From an uncultured Pelagibacteraceae bacterium (GTDB lineage: Bacteria > Pseudomonadota > Alphaproteobacteria > Pelagibacterales > Pelagibacteraceae), in NCBI GenBank assembly GCA_902601785.1, contig CACKOH010000002.1, forward strand, positions 59,210-123,209: a DNA stretch of 64,000 bases, written 5' to 3'. Made by a program: the position numbers and the translations under genes. This document shows positions 50,439 to 60,096 of this stretch, one piece after another (within the stretch, counting starts at the first letter, position 1; the number at the start of each line of letters is the position of its first letter). Below the pieces are notes generated by a model. That model was given only the letters and a program-made list of their open reading frames with translations, had not been told where the DNA came from and did no database searches.

Positions 50439-51485
50439 ATGTCTGATATTACTCTCGGAATTATAGGAGGTGGACAGCTAGGTAGTATGTTAGCAATTGC
50501 TGCAAAAAAATTAAATATTAAAACTATAATTTTTTCTGACGATACAGATGCCCCAGCTCAGAACTTTTGTAGTCAATTTATTTCAGCAAATTATAATGAT
50601 AAACAAAAAGTTGATGATTTTGTTAATCAAGTTGATGTCGTAACCTACGAATTTGAAAATATACCTTTTGAAACGCTTAATGAAATAAATAAATTAAAAC
50701 CTGTTTTACCTAAACCTTCTGTAAATCGACTTATTCAACATCGATTGGCTGAAAAAGATTTTATAAATAAACTAAATATCAGAACTACAAGATATGTATC
50801 AATTGAGAAAAAGTCAGATATAGATGCTTTGAAAGATTTTTTACCTGGTATACTGAAGACTACTACACTTGGCTATGATGGAAAAGGACAACATCCGATA
50901 AATTCCACCAAAGATTTAAATTCTATTAATATAGATTTTTCCAGTGGATATATTCTTGAGAAACTTGTTAAGCTAAAAAAAGAAATCTCAATAATTATAA
51001 CCAGATTTAATAATAATAAATACGAAATTTATGAACCCATTGAGAATACTCATGAAGATCAAATATTAAAGTATTCTAAAATACCTGCCGAAATAAATGA
51101 GAAAATTTTTAATCAATCTAAAGACTGGGCTAAGCTGATCGCAGAGGAACTTAAATATGTGGGAACTTTGTGTGTAGAATTTTTTATCGATAGAAATGAT
51201 AATTTATATGTGAACGAAGTTGCACCTAGGGTGCATAACTCTGGCCATTTAACAATTAATGCATTCAATGTAAGTCAATTTGAAAATCATGTTAGAGCTG
51301 TTTGTGGGTTAGAGCAAATACCATTAAAAAAAATTTCAAATGCAAAAATGATTAATCTACTTGGTGATCAGATATCTCAATATAGAAATTCTCCTAACTT
51401 AAGGGAGAATGAATTTTTCTTCGATTATTTAAAAAAAGAGATTAAAGAAAAAAGAAAAATGGGTCATATCACAATATTAATTTAG
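50439..51485 (+). CDS. purK: N5-carboxyaminoimidazole ribonucleotide synthase
   Basis: A 348-aa ATP-grasp enzyme. GIIGGGQLGSMLAIAAKKL at the start, TYEFENIPFE, KTTTLGYDGKGQ and NEVAPRVHNSGH-TI are diagnostic of PurK. It carboxylates aminoimidazole ribonucleotide for PurE with ATP and bicarbonate. The GNAT gene starts directly at its stop codon. Confidence 0.95.
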   Translation: MSDITLGIIGGGQLGSMLAIAAKKLNIKTIIFSDDTDAPAQNFCSQFISANYNDKQKVDDFVNQVDVVTYEFENIPFETLNEINKLKPVLPKPSVNRLIQHRLAEKDFINKLNIRTTRYVSIEKKSDIDALKDFLPGILKTTTLGYDGKGQHPINSTKDLNSINIDFSSGYILEKLVKLKKEISIIITRFNNNKYEIYEPIENTHEDQILKYSKIPAEINEKIFNQSKDWAKLIAEELKYVGTLCVEFFIDRNDNLYVNEVAPRVHNSGHLTINAFNVSQFENHVRAVCGLEQIPLKKISNAKMINLLGDQISQYRNSPNLRENEFFFDYLKKEIKEKRKMGHITILI

Positions 51486-51953
51486 ATGTTTAAATCATTA
51501 GAAGGTAATTTCGATAATCCTAAAGTTCATGAACTTCTTAGTAAACACTTTGTTGAACTTAGAGCAGCATCTCCAGAGGGGAGTGCTCATGTTTTAGATA
51601 TTCCTGGGTTAAAAGTATCATCAATTAAATTTTGGAGCTTATGGCAGAATGAAAATTTAATTGGTTGTGGTGCTCTAAAATTTTTAGATGAGGGTCATGG
51701 AGAATTCAAATCTATAAGAATTCACGATAATTTTAGAAATAAGGGTTATGGAATGAATGTAATTAGTCATTTAATTAATGAAGCCAAAAAATTAAATATT
51801 AAAAGATTAAGTATTGAAACTGGTGCAGGAGACTTTTTTTTACCAGCAAGGAAACTTTTTAAAAAATGTGAATTTGAAGAGTGTCAACCTTTTGCGCATT
51901 ATGAAGAAGATGTAAATTCTGTATATTTGACTAAAATTATTGACACAAACTAA
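51486..51953 (+). CDS. GNAT-family N-acetyltransferase
   Basis: A 155-aa acetyltransferase with the GNAT A-motif FKSIRIHDNFRNKGYGMNVISHLI and a following LNIKRLSIETGAGDFFLPARKLF block. Substrate unknown; the ETG-FF-PA-LF ending is that of a common proteobacterial subgroup. It starts at the purK stop (0 b gap), although there is no metabolic link with purines. Confidence 0.85.
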   Translation: MFKSLEGNFDNPKVHELLSKHFVELRAASPEGSAHVLDIPGLKVSSIKFWSLWQNENLIGCGALKFLDEGHGEFKSIRIHDNFRNKGYGMNVISHLINEAKKLNIKRLSIETGAGDFFLPARKLFKKCEFEECQPFAHYEEDVNSVYLTKIIDTN

Positions 51954-51982
51954 AAAATTTTTTTAATTTATGATATATTTTG

Positions 51983-52037
51983 TTGACAAAACCCTTTAAA
52001 ATCTAAACAAAGCCAGAATTACTTAATTATAAGTAAT
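51983..52037 (+). promoter_or_regulatory. Promoter and leader hairpin of the cold-shock gene
   Basis: A consensus -35 TTGACA lies at 51983-51988; the -10 is weak (a TAAACA-like match about 15 b later). An 8-bp stem ATTACTTA/TAAGTAAT with a 4-b loop (52018-52037) folds in the leader, about 33 b before the ATG. Long leaders with temperature-sensitive structure are known for csp genes. Confidence 0.5.
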
Positions 52038-52069
52038 AAATTAATACAACAAAAAGTAAGAAGATAAAT

Positions 52070-52276
52070 ATGAGTCTACAAGGAAAAGTAAAATGGTTCA
52101 ATCCAACCAAAGGGTTTGGTTTTATTGAAAGAGAAGATAAAGAAAAAGATGTGTTTGTACATGTTTCAGCTGTAAGAGATGCTGGTATGAACGGTTTAGA
52201 TGAGGGTCAAGCTTTGACTTTCGATGTTGAAGATGGTCCTAAAGGTCCTTCAGCAGTTAACTTAAAAACTGCATAA
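52070..52276 (+). CDS. cspA: Cold-shock domain protein
   Basis: A 68-aa CSD protein: [31 protein letters not shown] carries both RNP motifs (GFGFI and VFVHV). It binds single-stranded RNA and works as an RNA chaperone. Full length. Own promoter and terminator, and codon use is clean, in keeping with strong expression. Confidence 0.96.
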   Translation: MSLQGKVKWFNPTKGFGFIEREDKEKDVFVHVSAVRDAGMNGLDEGQALTFDVEDGPKGPSAVNLKTA

Positions 52277-52289
52277 TTTCACACTTCCT

Positions 52290-52339
52290 ATTGGCTGAAA
52301 ACATTAATTTAGTTTTCTAGTTTATATTTTTCAGCCAAT
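52290..52339 (+). terminator. Terminator after the cold-shock gene
   Basis: ATTGGCTGAAAA (52290-52301) pairs with TTTTCAGCCAAT (52328-52339), a 12-bp perfect stem with a 26-b AT-rich loop. It starts 13 b after the stop codon. The loop is long for a classical terminator, so a 3' stabiliser is also possible. Confidence 0.65.
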
Positions 52340-52419
52340 ACCGAACAATGAAAATCAACGTTTAAACACAATTATTAATTAAAAAAATTAAATCAAAATT
52401 TACAAATTAATCAAAGATT

Positions 52420-53166
52420 ATGATTGGAATTTTAGGTGGAATGGGAACTCAAGCAGGACTAGATTTTTGTAATAAACTTGCAGTCCTGAACAGAGGAAAA
52501 ATTGATCAAGAATATCCTTTATTTTTACTCTACAATAAATCTAACATTCCTGGTCGACCTGAGTCAATTGGGTCTCAGACTAAAAATCTTTCTAATAAAT
52601 CTACAAACAAGAAAAGTAAATTAAAGTACGAAAGAGTTTTAAAAAGTTTACTTGAAGGATGTAAATTACTTGAGAAAAATAAATGTAAATTTATTGTTAT
52701 TCCCTGTAATACAGCTCATTATTGGTATGATGATTTGCGAAAAAAAATCAATATTCCAATAATTAATATGCCTAAAGAGGTCTATAAATTCACAATAAAA
52801 AATTGTAAGAAAAAATCAAAAGTGGGACTGTTAGCAACTGAAGGTACTTTAAAAACTGGAGTTTATAATAATTTTTTTGATAGAAATTACAATCTTGTAA
52901 TACCTTCAGAAGATATTCAGAAAAACTCTGTAAATAAAGCAATTAAATTTGTAAAAATGGGAAATGTGCGGGCTGCAGAAAAGACCATCAAACCTGCAAT
53001 AAAATATTTGATGGGTATGAAATGTAAAAAAATAATTTTGGGATGCACAGAACTTCCTATTGCAATATTTGCATTTAAATCATTTAAAAATATAAAATCT
53101 TCAAAAATATTTTTAGATCCTAATCTTATTTTGGCAGAGTCTGCCATGGCAAAACACAAGAATTAA
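52420..53166 (+). CDS. Aspartate/glutamate racemase-family protein
   Basis: A 248-aa Asp/Glu racemase. It opens MIGILGGMGTQAGLDFC; the two catalytic cysteines are in IPCNTAH and LGCTELP, and GLLATEGTLKTGVYNNFF is typical of the aspartate-racemase (YgeA) group. Cofactor-independent. Preceded by its own AT-rich upstream region and followed 3 b later by an unknown gene. Confidence 0.88.
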   Translation: MIGILGGMGTQAGLDFCNKLAVLNRGKIDQEYPLFLLYNKSNIPGRPESIGSQTKNLSNKSTNKKSKLKYERVLKSLLEGCKLLEKNKCKFIVIPCNTAHYWYDDLRKKINIPIINMPKEVYKFTIKNCKKKSKVGLLATEGTLKTGVYNNFFDRNYNLVIPSEDIQKNSVNKAIKFVKMGNVRAAEKTIKPAIKYLMGMKCKKIILGCTELPIAIFAFKSFKNIKSSKIFLDPNLILAESAMAKHKN

Positions 53167-53169
53167 ATT

Positions 53170-53610
53170 ATGCGATCAAAGATTGAAAAGCCTTATGTGC
53201 TAAGAATTGCTGAGTTTATTTATTTTAAAATAATCGAAATTAAACATAAAAATCCAGAAACTAACAATATTCAAGCATTTGAAATATTCATGACCTCTAA
53301 AGAGTATGAGTTAATAAGTTCAGGTGAATTTCATGATAAGTGGTTCGAGAAATTAAAAAAGAATAACTTTGTTGATGAAATAACAGGAAAAAAAATAACC
53401 AGCGAAACTATAAAATTATTAGAAGTCCAAAAAGATTCTATGATTAAACTTTTAATGAAAATTCCCAAACTTTATTATACTAAAAGCCATTTCCCATTAG
53501 AAATATCTCAAAGAGCTTTTGATCATCTTTGGCGGGTCTGTGAAAGTTACGAGATGTGGTGCAAAGAAACAAAGCAAGAAAAATTGATAAAACTTGATAT
53601 CTTGAATTAA
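53170..53610 (+). CDS. Hypothetical protein with C-E-S-Y-E-x2-C motif
   Basis: A 146-aa charged protein without signal or membrane segments. I do not recognise it. It is likely mostly helical. Near the end is VCESYEMWCKET and the last residues are KLDILN, resembling the C-terminus of the unknown protein at 20220. The middle contains IPKLYYTKSHFPLEISQRAFDHLW. It follows the racemase by 3 b and its stop overlaps the convergent lipoprotein by 4 b. Confidence 0.6.
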   Translation: MRSKIEKPYVLRIAEFIYFKIIEIKHKNPETNNIQAFEIFMTSKEYELISSGEFHDKWFEKLKKNNFVDEITGKKITSETIKLLEVQKDSMIKLLMKIPKLYYTKSHFPLEISQRAFDHLWRVCESYEMWCKETKQEKLIKLDILN

Positions 53611-53909
53611 TTTGTTATGAATTTTTTTCTAGTGGCATTTATTCTTTTTTCTAAAAAAAGTCTAAATTCAGCATAGAATTTTTTTTCATTTTTTTTTTCA
53701 TCGACCTTATCTTTAACATGTGAGAAAACATCTTTGCCAGTCTCATTTTTTATTGCAGTATTAGCTCCATATTGAAGTCCAGCCTGAAACACATTTCCTG
53801 TAGTAGCTATAGTGACGCCTGGGCCTAAAAGTGATGTAGTTTGAACACATCCAGATAAAAAAATTAAAACAAAGATGACAAAAAATGTATTTAATATTTT
53901 CATAGGCAA
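53607..53909 (-). CDS. Small lipoprotein
   Basis: A 100-aa protein with a lipoprotein signal: hydrophobic core, then LSGC at Cys21. The mature part has GPGVTIATTGNVFQAGLQYGANTAI and a charged C-terminal helix (KVDEKKNEKKF). Attached to the inner or outer membrane by lipid. Function unknown. Confidence 0.75.
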   Translation of the reverse strand: MPMKILNTFFVIFVLIFLSGCVQTTSLLGPGVTIATTGNVFQAGLQYGANTAIKNETGKDVFSHVKDKVDEKKNEKKFYAEFRLFLEKRINATRKKFITN

Positions 53910-54011
53910 TTATTTGATTAATACTTATTTACAAATTCAACTCAAGATAGAATTAGTTCAAACTGAGTATTATTACTGAGACTATGCAGAATAAATAACT
54001 ATAAAACAAAA

Positions 54012-54860
54012 ATGGTTAAAATTTTTCCATTTATCTTTGTTCTACTTTGGTCGTCTGCATTCATAACAACCAAACCGATTATAGATAATAGTGACCCGTT
54101 CGCAGCTCTTGCTTTTAGGTTTGGTTTAGTTTTTTTAGGTTTTCTTTTATTTTCTATTTATTCTAAAAAAAAAATTATAGTTGATAGAAAAAATTTTTTT
54201 GAATCTTTTTTAAGTGGCGTTCTTTTTCATGGAGTTTACTTAGGAGGTGTTTTTTTTTCAATTTCAAAAGGAATGCCTACTGGGATTGCTGCACTCATAG
54301 TAACACTGCAACCAATAATAACAAATGCATTGAGTGGTCCTATTTTAAACGAAAAAGTTTCTACAAAACAGTGGATTGGAGTTTTATTGGGTTTTTCTGG
54401 TACTGTAATGGTCTTAGGTTTTGACATAGGCACTGAAATTCCAACTGTTGGATTAGCTGCAACAGTAGTTGCGTTAATAGCTATAACGACATCAACTATT
54501 TGGCAAAAAAAATTAAGTGACAATTTACCTTTATCGGTAAGTAATATGAATCAAGCTTTGGGGGGATTTGTTTTTCATATTGTAATTATTATTCTTTTTG
54601 CAGAACCTTACATAGATTTTTCAACTACTTTTTTAATTGCAATGAGCCATCAAATTTTTTTGGTTTCGTTTGGAGCATTTACAATTTTAATGTTTTTAAT
54701 TAAAAGAAATTCTGCAAGCAAAACAGTTTCTATTTTTTTTTTAATTCCCCCTACCTCTGCGTTAATGGCTTGGCTTTTTTTAAACGAGAACCTAAGTAAT
54801 TTAGATCTTTTAGGTTTTCTAATTGCAACAATTGGTGTTTATATAGCTACGAGAGATTAA
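54012..54860 (+). CDS. EamA/DMT-family transporter
   Basis: A 282-aa, ten-helix protein with two EamA repeats. It opens FVLLWSSAFITTKPIIDNSDPFAALAFRFG, typical of the family, and GMPTGIAALIVTLQPI-T follows. It is a second DMT exporter unrelated in sequence detail to that at 18204. Substrate unknown. Ends 1 b from the convergent soxG stop. Confidence 0.85.
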   Translation: MVKIFPFIFVLLWSSAFITTKPIIDNSDPFAALAFRFGLVFLGFLLFSIYSKKKIIVDRKNFFESFLSGVLFHGVYLGGVFFSISKGMPTGIAALIVTLQPIITNALSGPILNEKVSTKQWIGVLLGFSGTVMVLGFDIGTEIPTVGLAATVVALIAITTSTIWQKKLSDNLPLSVSNMNQALGGFVFHIVIIILFAEPYIDFSTTFLIAMSHQIFLVSFGAFTILMFLIKRNSASKTVSIFFLIPPTSALMAWLFLNENLSNLDLLGFLIATIGVYIATRD

Positions 54861-54861
54861 A

Positions 54862-55449
54862 TTATTTACCTATATAACCAAATTCTAAAGTCGAATCTGT
54901 AATTGAATGATAAAGAGACTCACCAAAACTTCTTAGAGCAAAAATTCTAAATGTATCAGGATTATCATTTGTCATATCAACAATTATAGACATTCCATTA
55001 AATGTGGAATTCAAGCAATTATTTTTATTAAATTCATTAAAATTAAAAGGACATCCTTTTTTTAAAACTTCTTTTGCGTAATCACCTTCCAGCTCTATAA
55101 TTGATTTTGAATGAGAAATATCTGTAACCGCAAAATCTTTCTCTCCAAATTTTTTATCAATTTCAGAAAAAACCTCTTTTTGATTTGTAGTAACCAACCA
55201 ATTTCTTGGCCCATTCCAAAGAATTCTAGTGTTTTCATTGTTTTCTACTGATAATGGTTTTGAACTTAGGTTTAAATTATCTATTTTAATTTCTTCACAT
55301 GCAAAATTAGAATTTTTATATTGAACAATCTGAGCAATAAATAAGTTTTTGATTTCTGAAATTTTAATTAAATTTTTTTCATTTTTTCCCTCAAAATCAC
55401 CAAATTGTCCTTTTTGATGGATATTTTCTAAAGCTGATATTGAACTCAT
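54862..55449 (-). CDS. soxG: Sarcosine oxidase gamma subunit
   Basis: A 195-aa protein in the usual last position of soxBDAG. The VENNENTRILWNGPRNWLVTT segment, DISHSKSIIELEGDYAKEVLKKGCPFNF and a C-terminal RSFGESLYHSI agree with SoxG. It has the GcvT-like gamma fold but no catalytic site. Overlaps soxA by 4 b. Confidence 0.87.
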   Translation of the reverse strand: MSSISALENIHQKGQFGDFEGKNEKNLIKISEIKNLFIAQIVQYKNSNFACEEIKIDNLNLSSKPLSVENNENTRILWNGPRNWLVTTNQKEVFSEIDKKFGEKDFAVTDISHSKSIIELEGDYAKEVLKKGCPFNFNEFNKNNCLNSTFNGMSIIVDMTNDNPDTFRIFALRSFGESLYHSITDSTLEFGYIGK

Positions 55450-58442
55450 GATCTAACTCTTTCTCCTTTTGGATCTACATAATGTGATGAAACAATTTCA
55501 ACTGGAATTACTTTGTTTTTCAATGGAGACATAACAAATAATTTTTCTCCAATCATATTTTTTCCATCCTTTAAAATCGCGAGAGAAAAAGGATTGTCAT
55601 ATTCTACACTCCAGCAAGAAGCAGATATATGTCCCAATTTTTTGTTTGGTAAAGGAGCCTTGGCGTCTTTCACTAAATGAGAACCCTCTGGTATACTTGT
55701 TTTTTTATCTAAAGGCACAACTCCAACAATCTTTTGTCTGTCGCCTGAGGTAAAAGCCTCTCTATTTAACGACCTTTTGCCAATAAAGTCTTTCTTTTTA
55801 CTGATTAATCCCTCTAATGAAGTGTCATAAGAAATTGTTCTTCCATCAAGCTCTGATCCTGCCACATGTCCCATTTCAATTCTTAAAGTTGATAATGCTT
55901 CTGTTCCATAAGGCTGAACTTGAAACTCTTGACCTAGTTCAATGATTTTTTCCCACATAAATTGTCCATTGTCAGACTCTACATTTACCTCGTAAGCTAA
56001 TTCACCTGAAAATGAGATTCTAAAAATTCTAGCTTTAACTCCAAACAATTCAGCCTCCGTGTACCCCATAAAAGGTAGTCCCTCGTTTGAAACATCATTA
56101 TTAGGAAATAATTTTTCTAATAATTTTCTAGATTTTGGTCCAGCTATTGCTGCGCCAGCCCATTGTTCTGTTGTGGAAACTACATTCACATTCAATTCAG
56201 GCCAAACAACTTGCAGATAATATTCTAGATGAGAAAGCACATTTGCTGCTTGTGCTGTAGTAGTTGTCATATGATAGTGATTTTCAGATATCCTAGTTGT
56301 TGTTCCATCATCCATAACTATACCATCTTCTCTAAGCATCACTCCATATCTTGCTTTACCAACTGGTAACTTTAACCAAGCATTTGTGTAAACTCTATTA
56401 AGCAGTTCTGCTGCATCAGGACCTTTTATATCAATTTTTCCTAAAGTGGTAACATCACAAACACCAACATTCGTTCTAACATTTTTAGCTTCTCGCTTTG
56501 ATGCTTCAAAAAGATTTTCGTTTCCTTGTTTGTAATATCTTGGTCTTAACCAAACTCCAGCATCAACAAATACAGCATTATTTTTTTCATGCCATGAATG
56601 CATAGGAGACTTACGAGTAGGTTTGGAATGCTTTCCAACTTCTCTACCTACAATTGCCCCGATAGATATTGGGGTATATGGAGGTCTGAAAGTAGTATGA
56701 CCTACTGCAGGTACTACTTTATTTTCAATATCAGAAACTAATTGTAGTCCATTCAAATTACTTGTTTTGCCTTGGTCAGTCGCCATTCCAAGAGTTGTGT
56801 ATCTTTTAACATGCTCTATAGATCGATATCCCTCTTTTAAAGCTATTTCGATGTCTGAAACAGCAACATCATTTTGAAAATCTAAAAATCTCTTATAATT
56901 TTTTCCTTTAGGCAAAGGCACACACCAAAACTTGTCATGTTGAGAGGATATTTTCTCAACAACATTAGGAAACGAAATTTTATTATCTTTGTTTGTAATC
57001 TTTTTCGACAAATCTTGTCCAGCTGTGAATGAACTTTTTAAAGTTTCTTCAAGTGTAAAAATCCCATTAGCAGCACCTAAAGTTGTTTCATTTTGTTTAG
57101 ATGTCCCAGGCACAAAAGCATCAATTTCTTCCTTAAATTTAGTTTTATTGCCTGATTGTGAAGCTAAATGAATAGTTGGTGTCCAGAAACCTGAAACACA
57201 AATACAATCACACTTAATATTTTCAATTGTACCAAGTTGCTTTTTATTATCTGAAATTTTTGCGATATCTGCTGAGCATACTTTTTTATATCCTTGTGCA
57301 GCGACAACAACATATGAAAATTTTATTTTAATACCAAGATTAATCGCTTCATCAATTATTTCTGATTGTGGATTAACTCTAGTGTCTAAAATAATTGGAT
57401 TTATTCCATTTTTCTTAAATTCAATAGCTGTCTCATATCCGCTGTCATTATTTGTAAAAACTAATGGATTTTTACCAACTAAAACACCGTATACTTTTAA
57501 ATATTCTTTTGCTGCTGAAGACAACATTACGCCAGGAGTATCATTATTCCCAAAAACTATTGGTCTTTCGATTGATCCTGAAGAAATTAAAACCTCTTTT
57601 GCCCTAATATACCAAAGTCTTTGTTTTGGATGATGTTTTTTTGTTTTTGGAAGATGATCACTAACCTTTTCTGACATCACTAACATATTGTGATCATAGT
57701 AACCAAAAACTTGAGATCTATTTTTAACAACAACATTTGGCATTTCTTTTAATTCAGCAATAATACCATTTGCCCAATCCTCACCTGATTGATTTCCAAT
57801 ATTTACATCGCTAGTTAAAAGGGATCCTCCAAATCTTGGTTTATCTTCAGCTAAAATTACTCTTGCACCATTTTTTGCGGCTGCATAAGCGCTTGCTAAA
57901 CCTGATGGACCAGAACCAGCAATTAATAAGTCACAATACTCATATTTATGTTCATATCTCTCTTTATCATGTTTTGTAGAAGCAACACCTAAGCCTGCAG
58001 CTTTTCTAATAAAAGGTTCATAAATTCGATACCAAAAACTTTTAGGCCACATGAAAGTCTTGTAATAAAATCCTGCAGGTAGAAAAATTTTTAAAAAGTT
58101 ATTAATTGCACCAATATCAAAATTTACACTTGGCCAACAATTTACACTTTTTGCTTCTAGTCCTTCAAAAAGCTCTTGCTCAGTAGCTTTAATATTTGGC
58201 TCTGTCTCATTATTTCTATAAAGCTGCACGATTGCATAAGGCTCATCTACCCCAGCACCAAAAAACCCTCTTGGTCTATGATATTTAAAGCTTCTACCGA
58301 CTAAATGTACTCCATTAGCAATTAAAGCAGATGCTAAAGTATCTCCTTCGTAACCATAGTGTGTTTTTCCATTAAATTTAAATGATAATTTTTTATCTCT
58401 ATTAATTAGACCACCGTTTTCTAATCTAAATTTTTGGGTCAT
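55446..58442 (-). CDS. soxA: Sarcosine oxidase alpha subunit
   Basis: A 998-aa subunit. The N-terminus (FKFNGKTHYGYEGDTLASAL, RSFKYHRPRGFFGAG) is a ferredoxin-like fold lacking the cluster. A FAD/NAD region follows, with GSGPSGLASAYAAAKNGARV at about residue 180. From about residue 610 comes a GcvT domain (GDV-type GVCDVTTLGKIDIKGPDAAELL, GELAYEVNV) that loads formaldehyde on tetrahydrofolate. With SoxB, SoxD and SoxG it converts sarcosine to glycine, hydrogen peroxide and 5,10-methylene-THF. Overlaps soxD by 4 b. Confidence 0.95.
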   Translation of the reverse strand: MTQKFRLENGGLINRDKKLSFKFNGKTHYGYEGDTLASALIANGVHLVGRSFKYHRPRGFFGAGVDEPYAIVQLYRNNETEPNIKATEQELFEGLEAKSVNCWPSVNFDIGAINNFLKIFLPAGFYYKTFMWPKSFWYRIYEPFIRKAAGLGVASTKHDKERYEHKYEYCDLLIAGSGPSGLASAYAAAKNGARVILAEDKPRFGGSLLTSDVNIGNQSGEDWANGIIAELKEMPNVVVKNRSQVFGYYDHNMLVMSEKVSDHLPKTKKHHPKQRLWYIRAKEVLISSGSIERPIVFGNNDTPGVMLSSAAKEYLKVYGVLVGKNPLVFTNNDSGYETAIEFKKNGINPIILDTRVNPQSEIIDEAINLGIKIKFSYVVVAAQGYKKVCSADIAKISDNKKQLGTIENIKCDCICVSGFWTPTIHLASQSGNKTKFKEEIDAFVPGTSKQNETTLGAANGIFTLEETLKSSFTAGQDLSKKITNKDNKISFPNVVEKISSQHDKFWCVPLPKGKNYKRFLDFQNDVAVSDIEIALKEGYRSIEHVKRYTTLGMATDQGKTSNLNGLQLVSDIENKVVPAVGHTTFRPPYTPISIGAIVGREVGKHSKPTRKSPMHSWHEKNNAVFVDAGVWLRPRYYKQGNENLFEASKREAKNVRTNVGVCDVTTLGKIDIKGPDAAELLNRVYTNAWLKLPVGKARYGVMLREDGIVMDDGTTTRISENHYHMTTTTAQAANVLSHLEYYLQVVWPELNVNVVSTTEQWAGAAIAGPKSRKLLEKLFPNNDVSNEGLPFMGYTEAELFGVKARIFRISFSGELAYEVNVESDNGQFMWEKIIELGQEFQVQPYGTEALSTLRIEMGHVAGSELDGRTISYDTSLEGLISKKKDFIGKRSLNREAFTSGDRQKIVGVVPLDKKTSIPEGSHLVKDAKAPLPNKKLGHISASCWSVEYDNPFSLAILKDGKNMIGEKLFVMSPLKNKVIPVEIVSSHYVDPKGERVRS

Positions 58443-58711
58443 TGTGAAATTTCCTCATCAGCTTTATAAGTATTAAATATTTCATGAGTAGCAGTGTCTC
58501 TTTCCACCTTAATCCATTGTCTACATCCAGATAGATGCTGCCACAACTCTAAGTGCTTACCTCTTAGACTTTTTCGATTATAAACAAAGTTATCCCATTC
58601 TTCATCAGAGATTTCTTTATTAAGCTCAGGTCTTTTTACGCTAGCATCACCACCATAAGAAAATTCATTTTGTGATCTCATCCCACAATACGGACATTTA
58701 ATATGAAGCAT
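58439..58711 (-). CDS. soxD: Sarcosine oxidase delta subunit
   Basis: A 90-aa zinc protein: CPYCG (Cys6, Cys9) and H-L-S-G-C (His59, Cys63) provide the usual four zinc ligands. LWQHLSGCRQW and ERDTATHEI are SoxD hallmarks. Joins the alpha and beta subunits. Starts immediately after the soxB stop. Confidence 0.94.
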   Translation of the reverse strand: MLHIKCPYCGMRSQNEFSYGGDASVKRPELNKEISDEEWDNFVYNRKSLRGKHLELWQHLSGCRQWIKVERDTATHEIFNTYKADEEISQ

Positions 58712-59968
58712 TTAAGATATCCAAGTCTTAGTACCAAGTCCTTTTTCATCAATTAAATAGCCTGTACTAAATCTATTTAGACTAAATCCAGCATTTAGTT
58801 CGTGAACTCTGTCTTGAGCGATTGTATGTGCGAATGTCCAACCTGAAGCTGGCGTTGCTTTAAAACCACCATAACACCAACCACAGTTTAAATACAAACC
58901 ATCAATATGTGTTTTATCTATAATAGGTGAACCATCCATTGACATATCCATTATACCACCCCAGGTTCTGAGCATTTTCAATTTACTTAAAAAAGGCATC
59001 ATTGCAATTCCCTCCGTTAAAACATGCTGAAGAGTTGGTAAATTTCCTCTTTGAGCATAACTATTATATCCATCAAGGTCTCCTCCCATTACCATTTCTC
59101 CTTTGTCAGATTGGCTTATGTAAAAGTGACCTGCACCAAAAGTTACAACTCTATCTAAAATTGGTTTAACAGGCTCTGATACGCATGCTTGAAGAAGATG
59201 AGTCTCTATTGGTAAAGTCATATTTAATTTTTCAGCTAAAATATTTGTGCTTCCTGCAACACATAATCCAACTTTTTTAGTTTTTATGTTTCCTCGAGAT
59301 GTTCTTATGCCGTTAATCTTACCTGCTGTAACGTCAAAGCCTGTTACTTCACAATTTTGAATTATATCAACACCCATAGAGTCTGCTTGACGTGCATATC
59401 CCCAAGCAACTGCATCATGTCTTGCTGTTCCTGCACTTGGCTGCATTAATCCTCCAAAAATTGGAAACCTTACATTTTCTGAAAAGTCAGCCATAGGAAT
59501 TATTTCTTTTACTTGTTCACGGTTTAATAAAACAGCATCAATTCCATTTAATCTCATCGAATTTCCTCGTCTTGCGTAGGCATTCATTTGTGCATCAGAG
59601 TGTGCAAGATTAATAATTCCTCTTGGTGAGAACATCACATTATAATTTAAATCTTGGCTCATTTTTCTCCAAAGATCCATTCCAAACTCACTGAAGAGAG
59701 CGTTTTCATCATGCATATAGTTTGATCTAATTATTGTTGTATTTCTTCCAACGTTTCCGCCACCTATCCAACCTTTTTCGATAATTGCAACTTTTGTAAT
59801 ATTATGTTCTTTTGCAAGGTAATATGCAGTTGCAAGTCCATGGCCTCCACCACCAATAATAACTACATCATATTCCTCTTTTGGAGTTGGATCCTTCCAA
59901 GCTAAATCCCAGTTTTCATGATTAGAGAATGCGTTTTTAACTAAATTGAATATGGAGTATTTTTGCAT
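58712..59968 (-). CDS. soxB: Sarcosine oxidase beta subunit
   Basis: A 418-aa DAO-type flavoprotein: DVVIIGGGGHGLATAYYLAKEH for FAD, then GGNVGRNTTIIRSNY and LNCGWCYGGFKATPASGW near the end. It holds the noncovalent and covalent flavins of the heterotetramer and oxidises sarcosine. First of the minus-strand sox operon, 128 b divergent from fhs, which suits joint control of one-carbon use. Confidence 0.95.
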   Translation of the reverse strand: MQKYSIFNLVKNAFSNHENWDLAWKDPTPKEEYDVVIIGGGGHGLATAYYLAKEHNITKVAIIEKGWIGGGNVGRNTTIIRSNYMHDENALFSEFGMDLWRKMSQDLNYNVMFSPRGIINLAHSDAQMNAYARRGNSMRLNGIDAVLLNREQVKEIIPMADFSENVRFPIFGGLMQPSAGTARHDAVAWGYARQADSMGVDIIQNCEVTGFDVTAGKINGIRTSRGNIKTKKVGLCVAGSTNILAEKLNMTLPIETHLLQACVSEPVKPILDRVVTFGAGHFYISQSDKGEMVMGGDLDGYNSYAQRGNLPTLQHVLTEGIAMMPFLSKLKMLRTWGGIMDMSMDGSPIIDKTHIDGLYLNCGWCYGGFKATPASGWTFAHTIAQDRVHELNAGFSLNRFSTGYLIDEKGLGTKTWIS

Positions 59969-60076
59969 TCGTTAATTTTATAACAAAGAATATAAATAGT
60001 TCTTATTTTTTTTATATATATTTTTTAGAAGTTTCCAAATATGACAAAAAAGGATAAGAAGTCTGCAATGATAAGA

Positions 60077-60082
60077 TATAAT
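60077..60082 (+). promoter_or_regulatory. Putative -10 box of fhs in the soxB-fhs divergent region
   Basis: A perfect TATAAT lies 14 b before the fhs ATG in the 128-b divergent gap (59969-60096). No good -35 is seen, and the leader would be very short. The gap is otherwise AT-rich with long T-runs and no recognisable riboswitch or operator. Confidence 0.4.
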
Positions 60083-60096
60083 TTATAGGATTAATA

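Noticed and set aside
59969..60096. Glycine riboswitch between soxB and fhs
   Set aside because: No conserved glycine-aptamer core was found; the gap is almost only A/T with T-runs.
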